Shown: positions 1 to 8,147 of the stretch, piece after piece
Position numbering within the stretch: the stretch's first letter is position 1
Layout: each line of letters begins with the position of its first letter
Assembly: GCA_902599045.1 (NCBI GenBank)
Contig: CACKEA010000001.1
Span: forward strand, 62,001 to 126,000
DNA from: an uncultured Alphaproteobacteria bacterium
GTDB taxonomy: Bacteria > Pseudomonadota > Alphaproteobacteria > HIMB59
Reading direction: 5' to 3'
DNA length: 64,000 bases
Notes under the pieces: generated by a model
Told to the model about the DNA's origin: nothing
What the model saw: the letters and a program-made list of their open reading frames with translations, nothing else
Databases searched by the model: none
Position numbers and translations under genes: made by a program

Positions 1-75
1 AGAAAGAGTCATCGCAAACATTCCATAAAATTTGAAACGTTTCTCTGCTGCAAGTCTCTTTTCTAAACTACTCAT
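1..75 (-). CDS. pstA: PstA phosphate ABC permease, N-terminal fragment (cut by window edge)
   Basis: Only the first 25 codons lie in the window (MSSLEKRLAAEKRFKFYGMF...), ending in a sequence that begins to look like a first membrane segment. The ATG at 73-75 overlaps the TAG stop of pstC (68-70) by 8 bases, which suggests translational coupling. The position directly after pstC in a pstS-pstC order is where PstA, the second inner-membrane permease subunit, is normally encoded. The identity is therefore inferred from context; the fragment itself is too short to show a family motif. Confidence 0.75.
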   Translation of the reverse strand, partial: MSSLEKRLAAEKRFKFYGMFAMTLS

Positions 76-1504
76 ATTTTTCTCTGTACTTTTTTACTAT
101 TGTTATAGCAGCAATATTAAGAATTAATGTCATTACAAATAAAGTTAGGCCTAAGGCAAAAGCAACTAAGGTTTTTGGATTATCAAACTCGACATCTCCT
201 ATCAAACTTGTAACAATCTGTGTTGTTATTGTAGTCGCTGGCTCCAAGGGATTAAAAGTAAGATTTGCTCTTAGGCTGGCGGCCATAACGACAATCATTG
301 TCTCACCTATTGCCCTAGATATAGCTAATAAAAATGAGCCCATTATTCCAGCTAGAGCTGCTGGTAAAATTACTTTTTTAATAGTTTCTGATTTAGTTGC
401 TCCAATTGCATAAGAACCCTCTCTTAAAGACTGAGGAACTGCTTTTATGACATCGTCACTAAGAGAGGAAACAAAAGGGATGATCATGACACCCATCGCT
501 AAACCTGCAGCTAGAGCACTTTCAGCGGACACCGGTAATCCAACGCCTTCACCGACATCTTTTATGAAAGGCGCCAGTGATAAAGCAGCAAAAAATCCAT
601 AAACAACTGTGGGTATGCCAGCAAGAATTTCAATTATTGGTTTAGCTATATCTCTTACTTTTGATGACGCATACTCTGCTAAATAAATTGCTGTTAGCAG
701 TCCTAAAGGAACAGCGACTAACATGGCAACAGATGCAATTAAAAGCGTTCCGGTCAGCAAAGGTACAAAACCAAAAGCCTCTTTTAAAGCCTCTTGATCG
801 AAGCCTTCTGATGCATTGATAACAAAAGCTCTATTGGGATTCCATGCCGTATTAAAGAAAAAGTCCATAAAATTTACGTACCGAAAAAAATTAATGGCCT
901 CGAAAACAAGAGAAAAGAAGATTCCAAAAGTAATGAATATTGCAATATAAGAACTGCCCTTGATAACATATGAAATAATTTTCTCAACAATTGGCTGTGC
1001 ATTTAGTTTTCCTGATATTGATTTCGTAGCCAAAAATCCTAAAAGCACAGGTAGAATGATAAATAGAGTTAAATTCGACCATCCGTAGATCTTGTCAAAA
1101 TTTGCTAAATTTTTTGCTGCAATTATCTCACTCTCACTGGCCATTTTTAAAATTGATTTGTCGCCTACGGTCAAATCAATTTCTGATAAATTAACAATCA
1201 TAGATAGGTTGCTAATCTTGTTCATAATTAAACCGAATTTTCCAGTGCTCCATGTAGCGACATCTGGAAATAACACAGGGGACATTACAAACATCTCTTG
1301 AAAGTTTGATTTAAAAAGAAGTAAAAAGAACCAAATAATTATTGCTGGAAAAAAAACTAAAAGGACAACGTAATATCCATAATAATCTGGAAGAGAGGAA
1401 AGATTTTCATTTTTTTTAAATTTTAGGCTTAATGCTCTTTTTTTACCATAGAAGTAAAAAGAATAAGAAAGTATAAAAACTAAAACAAGTGATAAATAAA
1501 GCAT
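68..1504 (-). CDS. pstC: PstC, phosphate ABC transporter permease
   Basis: Inner-membrane permease subunit of the high-affinity phosphate importer PstSCAB. The 478-residue protein has a long N-terminal part with three hydrophobic segments and a large periplasmic-looking stretch, as in long alphaproteobacterial PstC proteins. A typical MetI-type permease half follows from about residue 240. The EAA-type loop is visible near residues 365-395 (GSYAIGATKSETIKKVILPA). It lies 80 bases downstream of pstS, separated by a hairpin, and overlaps pstA by 8 bases. It is probably expressed from the Pho-box promoter upstream of pstS. Confidence 0.95.
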   Translation of the reverse strand: MLYLSLVLVFILSYSFYFYGKKRALSLKFKKNENLSSLPDYYGYYVVLLVFFPAIIIWFFLLLFKSNFQEMFVMSPVLFPDVATWSTGKFGLIMNKISNLSMIVNLSEIDLTVGDKSILKMASESEIIAAKNLANFDKIYGWSNLTLFIILPVLLGFLATKSISGKLNAQPIVEKIISYVIKGSSYIAIFITFGIFFSLVFEAINFFRYVNFMDFFFNTAWNPNRAFVINASEGFDQEALKEAFGFVPLLTGTLLIASVAMLVAVPLGLLTAIYLAEYASSKVRDIAKPIIEILAGIPTVVYGFFAALSLAPFIKDVGEGVGLPVSAESALAAGLAMGVMIIPFVSSLSDDVIKAVPQSLREGSYAIGATKSETIKKVILPAALAGIMGSFLLAISRAIGETMIVVMAASLRANLTFNPLEPATTITTQIVTSLIGDVEFDNPKTLVAFALGLTLFVMTLILNIAAITIVKKYREKYE

Positions 1505-1536
1505 ACTGTCCTATTCCTCTATAAACTGAATTTGTC

Positions 1537-1562
1537 TTAGGGGCAAGAAATCTTGCCCCTAA
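1537..1562 (-). promoter_or_regulatory. Intercistronic hairpin between pstS and pstC
   Basis: A perfect inverted repeat with 12-base arms (TTAGGGGCAAGA / TCTTGCCCCTAA) separated by AA. Neither strand has a T-run after it, so it is not a classic intrinsic terminator. A stable hairpin placed straight after the binding-protein gene is a common way to protect the upstream mRNA and lower permease expression. That role is inferred here. Confidence 0.6.
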
Positions 1563-1584
1563 AAATAAGATAATTAATTAATGC

Positions 1585-2661
1585 TTACTTACAAAGTCCG
1601 CTTGAAAAAGCGTAACCAGCATCTTTTAATGGGTGTTTTGCTTCAGCACATGCTGCAATATCAAATCCCATTGCATCTAAGTTGTCAGTAACGTTTCTTA
1701 CTCTACTGATAAGGTCTGGTACCATAGGTGCAGCACCAATTTTTGTTAGGTAACCGTTATCACCAATTGCTTCATCACTTACCATCATTTGTGCAAACTC
1801 CTGAATGCCAGGTACAACCCCGATGTGATCTGCTTTTAAGTATATGAAAAGAGGTCTTGCCATTGGATACTCATAAGTGGCAATGGTATCAGCAGATGGT
1901 ATTACTCCCTCAACAGTAGATGGTTGTAATTTATCTCCGTTGTCTTTTAGATAGGAATAACCAAAGTAACCAAAACGTTGTGGATCCTCAACTAGTTTTT
2001 GAACAATAAGAGTGTCATTCTCACCCATCTCGATGATTTTTCCATCTTCTCTGTAATCAGTACATCCATCGTCACTGCCAGTTACTGCTTCTAATGTACA
2101 TCCAGCTTCCATTACTTTACCATCAAATGCATCTCTTGTTCCTGAGGTTGGAGGAGCTACTAATACTTCAATTTTATATGCTGGAAGGCTTGGGTTAATT
2201 TCGTTCCAAGTTTGATATGGATTTTCGACCACTTCACCATCAACAACAACTTTTGCAGCCATAGCTGTAAAAATTTCTTCTCTTGTTAGAGAAAAAGGTT
2301 CTGCTTCGTTGGAGTGAGAAAAAGTAATACCGTCATTAGCCCACATCACTTCAATAACGTTTGTTACACCGGCTTCAAGACATAATTTAGCTTCTTTAGA
2401 TTTCATTGGTCGTGACGCTCCAGTAATATCTGGAAATTCAACTCCCACACCAGCACAAAATGCTTTCATTCCACCACCAGTTCCAATTGGGTTGTAAGTG
2501 GGGGTTTTAAAACCTGACTCGCCGAGTCTTTGTGCGTTTACTGTTCCATATGGGTATACTGTTGATGAGCCAACAATATTGATTTGATCTCTTGCAAAAG
2601 TTTCAGCAGAGAAAAGCACGCTTACTGCTAAAGCAAGAAAAGTTAACATAGATTTTTTCAT
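1585..2661 (-). CDS. pstS: PstS, periplasmic phosphate-binding protein
   Basis: Substrate-binding subunit of the Pst importer. The 358-residue product starts with a Sec signal peptide (MKKSMLTFLALAVSVLFSAETFA, cleavage about residue 23). The mature protein begins with the family pattern INIVGSSTVYPY, followed by the phosphate-binding loop GTGGGMKAFC and later PPTSGTRDAF. Several cysteine pairs suggest disulfides. A good ribosome binding site (AAAGGAAC, 2669-2676) supports the ATG at 2661. It is the first gene of the pst operon, directly behind a Pho-box-like array. Confidence 0.96.
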   Translation of the reverse strand: MKKSMLTFLALAVSVLFSAETFARDQINIVGSSTVYPYGTVNAQRLGESGFKTPTYNPIGTGGGMKAFCAGVGVEFPDITGASRPMKSKEAKLCLEAGVTNVIEVMWANDGITFSHSNEAEPFSLTREEIFTAMAAKVVVDGEVVENPYQTWNEINPSLPAYKIEVLVAPPTSGTRDAFDGKVMEAGCTLEAVTGSDDGCTDYREDGKIIEMGENDTLIVQKLVEDPQRFGYFGYSYLKDNGDKLQPSTVEGVIPSADTIATYEYPMARPLFIYLKADHIGVVPGIQEFAQMMVSDEAIGDNGYLTKIGAAPMVPDLISRVRNVTDNLDAMGFDIAACAEAKHPLKDAGYAFSSGLCK

Positions 2662-2720
2662 AGTTAAGTTCCTTTATGTTGTTTAAATTGAGCTAAAAAT
2701 ATCCGTTAGAAATAAATCTT

Positions 2721-2748
2721 ATGTTACAAATATGTTAAAGTTTTATTA
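2721..2748 (-). promoter_or_regulatory. Pho box (three half-sites) upstream of pstS
   Basis: Read on the minus strand, three TAAYA-type half-sites recur at an exact 11-base period: plus-strand positions 2721-2726 (atgtta), 2732-2737 (atgtta) and 2743-2748 (ttatta). Direct repeats of 7 bases with 4-base spacers are the architecture of PhoB sites. The array overlaps the phoR stop codon and lies 60-90 bases before the pstS start, so PhoB-activated transcription of pst is likely. The half-sites depart from the enterobacterial consensus. Confidence 0.6.
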
Positions 2749-4011
2749 AGCATGCTTTGGAATTGTGATTAAAAACTCTGAGCCTTTTCCAACTTCACTT
2801 TTTATGTCAATAAAACCCATGTTTTTATTCAAAATATGTTTCACAATTGAAAGGCCTAATCCAGTACCACCAACCTCTTTGGATCGCGCACTGTCCACTC
2901 TGTAAAATCTCTCGGTAAGCCTTGAGATGTGCTCTTCTGCAATGCCTATGCCATTATCTTTGAAGGAAATTTCGACATATTCAGTCATAGTACTAGTATT
3001 CATTTTTTCACGAGCATTAATAAAAATTTTAGCACCATCTTTTGAATATTTAACAGCGTTGTTAACGATATTGACAACCACTTGAATAAATTCTTCATGA
3101 GGGCATCCAACTAAAAGAGATTGGTCTAAATTAATATCAACATTTATGTTTTTCTTTAAAATTTTTGATTCCAAAGAGTTTATTCCAATTTTAACAGTAT
3201 TTAATAAATTACAAAATTGGTCATTCTCATTAGTTTTCTTATTCTCGATGGAACTTAAACTTAATAGATCATCAATCAAAGAGTTCATTCGATTTGACTG
3301 ATCTTGAATAATTGAAATAAATTTTTTTCTATTTTTTTCATCGTCAACAGTTAAAAGTGTTTCTAAATATCCTATTATTGAAGAGAGAGGGGTTTTTAAT
3401 TCGTGACTTACATTAGCTACGAAGTCAGTTCTTACCATCTCAAGATTTTTAATTGCAGTAATGTCTTTAAAAGCAACGCAAAAAAAATCATTAATAGGAA
3501 ATCCTATAACGTCGTAATATCGGTCATTTGGTATTAATCTATTCCACTCAAAATTCTTTTTTGATTTACTTTTAAGTGCGCTACTTAGATTTTCAGACAA
3601 AGATAAATCTCTTAAACCTATTTTAAGATTATCTGCATTTTCTAAATTAAATGTCTCTTTGAAAGTATTGTTAACGAATATGATATTATAATCATAATCA
3701 ATAATAACTATTGAGAGATCTAAGGAGTTAAGAATATCTTGATATTCCAAACTTTGCTTATCATTTATCTCGATGCGTCTTTCTTTGTCTAAAAGAGTCT
3801 CTTCTAAAATATTTCGGACTTTTGTAAATAACATATTGTCAGATTTTCTTAGGTTAAAAGTTTTTTTTTCAAGATAGTTTTCAAAGAAATAATAAGAAAT
3901 GAAATAAACTAAACTCTGCGAAATAAGTGATATTAAAAAAATATTAATTGAAGTACTAAAAAACAAAAATAGGTTTAAGGAAAGAAAAGCAATAGAAAAT
4001 ACGAATAACAT
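2746..4011 (-). CDS. phoR: PhoR, phosphate-responsive sensor histidine kinase
   Basis: Membrane sensor kinase of 421 residues. Two N-terminal membrane segments (about 1-45) are followed by a PAS-like region (about 90-190). A HisKA domain carries the phospho-accepting His in FVANVSHELKTPLSSIIGY (about residue 202), and a HATPase_c domain has N box VNIVNNAVKYS, G1 DNGIGI and G2 GTGLGLSIVKHI. The family resembles PhoR, and the position between ppk and pstS supports phosphate control. The partner regulator phoB is not in this window. It is 1 base from ppk, so ppk and phoR are probably co-transcribed. Confidence 0.88.
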   Translation of the reverse strand: MLFVFSIAFLSLNLFLFFSTSINIFLISLISQSLVYFISYYFFENYLEKKTFNLRKSDNMLFTKVRNILEETLLDKERRIEINDKQSLEYQDILNSLDLSIVIIDYDYNIIFVNNTFKETFNLENADNLKIGLRDLSLSENLSSALKSKSKKNFEWNRLIPNDRYYDVIGFPINDFFCVAFKDITAIKNLEMVRTDFVANVSHELKTPLSSIIGYLETLLTVDDEKNRKKFISIIQDQSNRMNSLIDDLLSLSSIENKKTNENDQFCNLLNTVKIGINSLESKILKKNINVDINLDQSLLVGCPHEEFIQVVVNIVNNAVKYSKDGAKIFINAREKMNTSTMTEYVEISFKDNGIGIAEEHISRLTERFYRVDSARSKEVGGTGLGLSIVKHILNKNMGFIDIKSEVGKGSEFLITIPKHA

Positions 4012-4012
4012 T

Positions 4013-6097
4013 TTATTGTTTTTCTATTTTTTTATAGACCTTTTTGGCAGCAGTGCCTCTCCCTGAGAGACTAGGGTTAGTCATAAAATATTTATGTGAG
4101 TCTATTTTTAATTTAGAGTTTATTTTTTGATAATCTCCATCTGAGTCGAGCACCCAAGCATTTTGATTATCGTTAATGGCAGTGTACATAATTTGATATA
4201 AAATTTGTTCGTGAACAGTTTTGTTATCGATAGGAACTAATGTTTCAACGCGCCTGTCAAAATTTCTAGTCATCCAGTCAGCAGATGAAATATAAATTTT
4301 TGCTTTTTTACTGGGTAGTTTATTGCCTTTTCCAAAACAAACTACACGTGAATGCTCTAAAAATCTTCCTACAATACTTTTAACTTCTATGTTTTCTGAC
4401 ATTCCTTTAATGCCAGGGACTAAGCAGCAGATACCTCTAATTAAACAAGTAATATTTACACCTGCTTTAGATGCTTCGTAAAGTTTGTTAATTATTTCTT
4501 GATCAACTAAATTATTCATCTTGATCCATATGTTAGCTGGCTTTTTAATTTTTGATAAACCTATTTCGTAGTCAATATGTTCGAAAAGTTTTTGTCTTAA
4601 GTTATATGGGGAGAAAGATATTCGTTTAAAATCTTTTGCCATGTTGTAACTACACATGTAATGAAATAATTTTATGGCATCAGATGCTAGATCTTTATTA
4701 CAAGTAAAAAATGATAAATCTGTGTAAACCTTTGCTGTTTGAGGATGATAGTTACCAGTACCATAGTGAACGTAGTGGACTAAATTTTTTTTTTCTCTTC
4801 TAGTAACTAAGGAAACTTTTGCATGAATTTTTAGATTTAAAAAACCATACACTACTTGGACTCCAGCTTTTTCCAAATTTGATGCCCACTGTAGATTTTT
4901 TTCTTCATCAAACCTCGCTTTTAATTCAACAACTGCTGTTACAGATTTACCAACCTCAGCAGCACGAATGAGTGCATCAATGATAGGCGATTGATCACTA
5001 GTGCGATACAAAGTTTGCTTAATCGCCACAACGTTTTTGTCGTTTGATGCTTGATCTAAAAAACTAACAACAACATTAAAAGACTCAAAAGGGTGGTGTA
5101 CAACTAAATCCTTTTTTTTGATTGCCGCAAAACAATCACCGCCAAAATCATTTATTCGCTGTGGGAAACGAGGTTTAAATTTTTTATAATTTAAATTCTT
5201 GTTTTTTATATTACCAAAGACTTCTGATAATTGGTCGAACCCCAGTAGATCTTCGAATTCAAAAATTTCATTTTCAGATACATTCAACTCGTTAATGATG
5301 AATGATTTAAAATTATTATTAAGACTTTTTTGAACATCTAATCTGATTACCTGTCCTCTTTTTCTTTCCCTGACAAGTTTTTTAAACTCTCTGATAAGAT
5401 CGTCTGCCTCCTCCAAAACCTCCAAATCACTGTCCCTTATTACGCGAAATAGATTTGTATCAATAACATCAAAATCATGGAACACATCCTCAACATAACT
5501 ATTAATTATTGACTCTACGGGATAAAAATAAATACCCTGTTTATCAATAATCTTAAGAAAGCGTTGTTTTAAATCTGATACTCTCAAAACTGAGATAAAT
5601 TCTTTTTTTGATTTTTTATTTTTAATTTTAGCGATAAGACACAAACTTAGATTTGGTATAAAGGGCAAAGGGTGTGTGCTATCAACTGTAATTGGTGTCA
5701 GAATCGAAATGATTTCATTCAAATAATAATTTTTTATGTGGGACAAATGTTTTTTTAAAAACCTATCTCTTAAAATATAAATTTTATTTTTTTTTAATTC
5801 TTTTTCAATTTGACCGTACGATTCATTTTGCTTTTTAATCAAACTTCTTGTTGCTGAGTCAACAATTTTAATTTGGTCTTCAATCTTCATTCCATCATAA
5901 CTTTTTTTATTAGGACTGAGTTTTAACTGTTCAATTAATCCAGCCACTCTTACTGAAAAAAATTCATCTAAGTTTGATGCAGCAATACTTATAAAATTCA
6001 GTCGTTCTAGAATTGGGACGTTTTTATCGAAAGATAATTCATTTACTCTATCATTAAATTTTAGCCAGGATATTTCTCTATTAAAATATCTATTCAT
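4013..6097 (-). CDS. ppk: Polyphosphate kinase (PPK1)
   Basis: Makes inorganic polyphosphate reversibly from ATP. Its 694 residues are the usual PPK1 length. Recognisable parts are the N-terminal helical region (RYFNREISWLKFNDRVNELS), ARFDEEKNLQWA before the active site, LKIHAKVSLVTRR (about 425-437) with the likely autophosphorylated His, and LEHSRVVCFG (about 582) with the second catalytic His. Its start overlaps the sixA stop by 8 bases. Neighbours sixA, phoR and pst, with divergent ppx, form a compact phosphate-storage module. Confidence 0.96.
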   Translation of the reverse strand: MNRYFNREISWLKFNDRVNELSFDKNVPILERLNFISIAASNLDEFFSVRVAGLIEQLKLSPNKKSYDGMKIEDQIKIVDSATRSLIKKQNESYGQIEKELKKNKIYILRDRFLKKHLSHIKNYYLNEIISILTPITVDSTHPLPFIPNLSLCLIAKIKNKKSKKEFISVLRVSDLKQRFLKIIDKQGIYFYPVESIINSYVEDVFHDFDVIDTNLFRVIRDSDLEVLEEADDLIREFKKLVRERKRGQVIRLDVQKSLNNNFKSFIINELNVSENEIFEFEDLLGFDQLSEVFGNIKNKNLNYKKFKPRFPQRINDFGGDCFAAIKKKDLVVHHPFESFNVVVSFLDQASNDKNVVAIKQTLYRTSDQSPIIDALIRAAEVGKSVTAVVELKARFDEEKNLQWASNLEKAGVQVVYGFLNLKIHAKVSLVTRREKKNLVHYVHYGTGNYHPQTAKVYTDLSFFTCNKDLASDAIKLFHYMCSYNMAKDFKRISFSPYNLRQKLFEHIDYEIGLSKIKKPANIWIKMNNLVDQEIINKLYEASKAGVNITCLIRGICCLVPGIKGMSENIEVKSIVGRFLEHSRVVCFGKGNKLPSKKAKIYISSADWMTRNFDRRVETLVPIDNKTVHEQILYQIMYTAINDNQNAWVLDSDGDYQKINSKLKIDSHKYFMTNPSLSGRGTAAKKVYKKIEKQ

Positions 6098-6599
6098 TCT
6101 TATAATTATAACTTTTAAGTCTTTTTACTAATTGTAGTTCTTTCATATCACCAGTATTTTTTTTTATCTCACTCCAGGAATTAATATATAGATTAATCTC
6201 GCAAAGTGCACATGTTGGAAATTTTATTATTTTATCTTTTGCAACATAGTTAATTAAATCAATCAAAGCTGGATTGTGACCTACTATCATTAAATTTTTG
6301 TTAATTTTAATTTCTTTTATCCATTCAATTAAATCGTTAAAGTTGAAAGTATATAGTTCACTTTCAAAATTAACTTTTATTGAATTTTTAAATATTTTTT
6401 TGCAAGTCTCTTGTGTTCTTTTTGAATTCGATGAAAAAATTGAAATATCTTTAAAATTTAGTTTTTTAAAAATATGCGTTGCCATTACTTGGCAACTAAA
6501 AATCCCCCTCTCAGATAATGGTCTTTCATGATCATCTAATTCTAAATTTTTCCATGAGGATTTAGCGTGACGTAATAAAAATAGTTTTTTTTCAATCAT
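6090..6599 (-). CDS. sixA: SixA-like histidine phosphatase
   Basis: A 169-residue member of the histidine phosphatase (RHG) superfamily. The catalytic motif is near the N-terminus (LFLLRHAKSSWKN) and the second conserved His is in MIVGHNPAL. The size and the RHAKSSW signature match SixA-type phosphohistidine phosphatases. It is the first gene of the sixA-ppk-phoR run, divergent from ppx with 23 bases between starts. Its protein substrate cannot be read from the sequence. Confidence 0.88.
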   Translation of the reverse strand: MIEKKLFLLRHAKSSWKNLELDDHERPLSERGIFSCQVMATHIFKKLNFKDISIFSSNSKRTQETCKKIFKNSIKVNFESELYTFNFNDLIEWIKEIKINKNLMIVGHNPALIDLINYVAKDKIIKFPTCALCEINLYINSWSEIKKNTGDMKELQLVKRLKSYNYKNE

Positions 6600-6622
6600 C
6601 TGTTAAATATATGTAATATAAT

Positions 6623-8071
6623 ATGCTTAATAAAAAAGATTCTATTGCAATAATAGACATAGGGTCAAATTCAGTAAGATTGTGTGTATTTAGGGGCAAT
6701 ATGAGAAGCCCTGATGTGCTATATAATAAAAAATTTTTTTGTGGGTTAGGTGAATATCTTCCAAAAACAAAATTGATCAGCAAAGAAGCTGAAAAAAAAT
6801 GTATCAACTCAATAATTTTTTTTAACTCAATAATTGAAGAAATAAAACCTAACCACTCTGTCGCTTTATGTACTGCAGCAATTCGAAATGCTTCTAACAA
6901 AAAACAAATTACAAATAAGATACAAAAAGTTTTTAAAGGAAAAGTTTTAATTTTATCGGGAAGACAAGAGGCCTTCTATGCCACATTAGGTGTTCGTTCT
7001 GCGATACCTAGTGCCAATGGGACCATTATTGATATGGGAGGTGGCAGTCTTGAATTGGCACAAATTACACCACATAAAATTAAAAATATATCTTCTTTTC
7101 CTTTGGGTATATTAAACTTCACTAAAGAACATAAAGAGCATAAAAAAATTAACAAAGAAATAAATTCAAAACATAAAAATCAAAAAAACTTCTATTTAAT
7201 TGGTGGAGCATTTAGGACAATTGCAAGATGTTATATTTATTTTAATAAATTGCCCTTGAATGAAATACACAACTTGAGTATCTCTCGGAAAAATTTTTAT
7301 GAATTAAAATCAGATATACAAAAAATTGGGATTGACGACCTACAAAAAATTCCAAAAATTTCTGTCGATAGAATAAAACATATTCATATTGCAATAGAAG
7401 TACTGGACAAGGTATTAAAATTATCAAACTGCGAGCAGTTTATTTATCCAAGATACGGGATTAGAGAGGGTTTCATTTACGAAAATCTACCCAAAAAGCA
7501 AAGGCTTTTAGATCCAACTGAAATTTCTTTAGAATTAATAGCTAAAAGTAGATGTCGTTTTTTAATATTTAATAAAAAGACTTTTGGTTGGATTAAAAAT
7601 ATTTATTTGAAATTTATAAATTTAAAAATGTCCCCTAACCAGATGAGAGTAATAAAACTCTCATGCATTATTTCAGATTTGGGATGGGAGCAAACAGCCA
7701 AAATTAGAGCTTCTTATGCATTCAACCTAATATTAAATAGTCCTCTAGTAGGAATAGAACAATCAGAAAAAGTATATATTGCATACTTAGTGTATTTAAG
7801 GCACGCGAAAAATATCTTAGACCAAAGGGTTATTGAAAAAGAATTAAGTAGCTATTTATCTTATTTGTCAAGTGACGAAAAAAAGTTAGCTTATCAGATT
7901 GGGTGTGTTTTAAATTTTTTATACTCTATAACTAAGGGTTCTTCTTTTTTGTTAAAACAGCTTGATCTTAAGTCTTTAACATTGGCGGAGCAAAAAAAGG
8001 TTTCGTCTATTCAAAAAGTACCAAAATTAGGCAAAACTGAACAGCTCTATAGCCTAATTAGAAAATTTTAA
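6623..8071 (+). CDS. ppx: Exopolyphosphatase (Ppx/GppA family)
   Basis: Releases phosphate from polyphosphate, the counterpart of Ppk. The 482-residue protein has the ASKHA-fold phosphate-1 motif IDIGSNSVRLCVF (about 11-23), an RQEAFYATLGV segment and the second phosphate loop IDMGGGSLELAQI (about 137-149). The C-terminal half is a helical HD-like region. GppA activity on pppGpp is also possible. It diverges from sixA-ppk, so synthesis and breakdown of polyphosphate share one control region of about 23 bases. Confidence 0.93.
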   Translation: MLNKKDSIAIIDIGSNSVRLCVFRGNMRSPDVLYNKKFFCGLGEYLPKTKLISKEAEKKCINSIIFFNSIIEEIKPNHSVALCTAAIRNASNKKQITNKIQKVFKGKVLILSGRQEAFYATLGVRSAIPSANGTIIDMGGGSLELAQITPHKIKNISSFPLGILNFTKEHKEHKKINKEINSKHKNQKNFYLIGGAFRTIARCYIYFNKLPLNEIHNLSISRKNFYELKSDIQKIGIDDLQKIPKISVDRIKHIHIAIEVLDKVLKLSNCEQFIYPRYGIREGFIYENLPKKQRLLDPTEISLELIAKSRCRFLIFNKKTFGWIKNIYLKFINLKMSPNQMRVIKLSCIISDLGWEQTAKIRASYAFNLILNSPLVGIEQSEKVYIAYLVYLRHAKNILDQRVIEKELSSYLSYLSSDEKKLAYQIGCVLNFLYSITKGSSFLLKQLDLKSLTLAEQKKVSSIQKVPKLGKTEQLYSLIRKF

Positions 8072-8088
8072 TATTAGATTAATATTTT

Positions 8089-8104
8089 TGTAATTAAAAT
8101 TACA
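8089..8104 (+). promoter_or_regulatory. AT-only palindrome before the propeller gene
   Basis: Perfect inverted repeat TGTAATT-AA-AATTACA in the 76-base gap between ppx and the secreted propeller gene, about 44 bases before its ATG. It could be an operator or part of a promoter. No clear 11-base Pho direct repeat was found here. Confidence 0.35.
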
Positions 8105-8147
8105 TAATCAATAAATCTAATAATTTTTTGAATTTGGAGATAAAATA

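Noticed and set aside
8072-8147. Pho box before the secreted propeller gene
   Set aside because: Only a palindrome is seen; no direct half-sites at an 11-base period.
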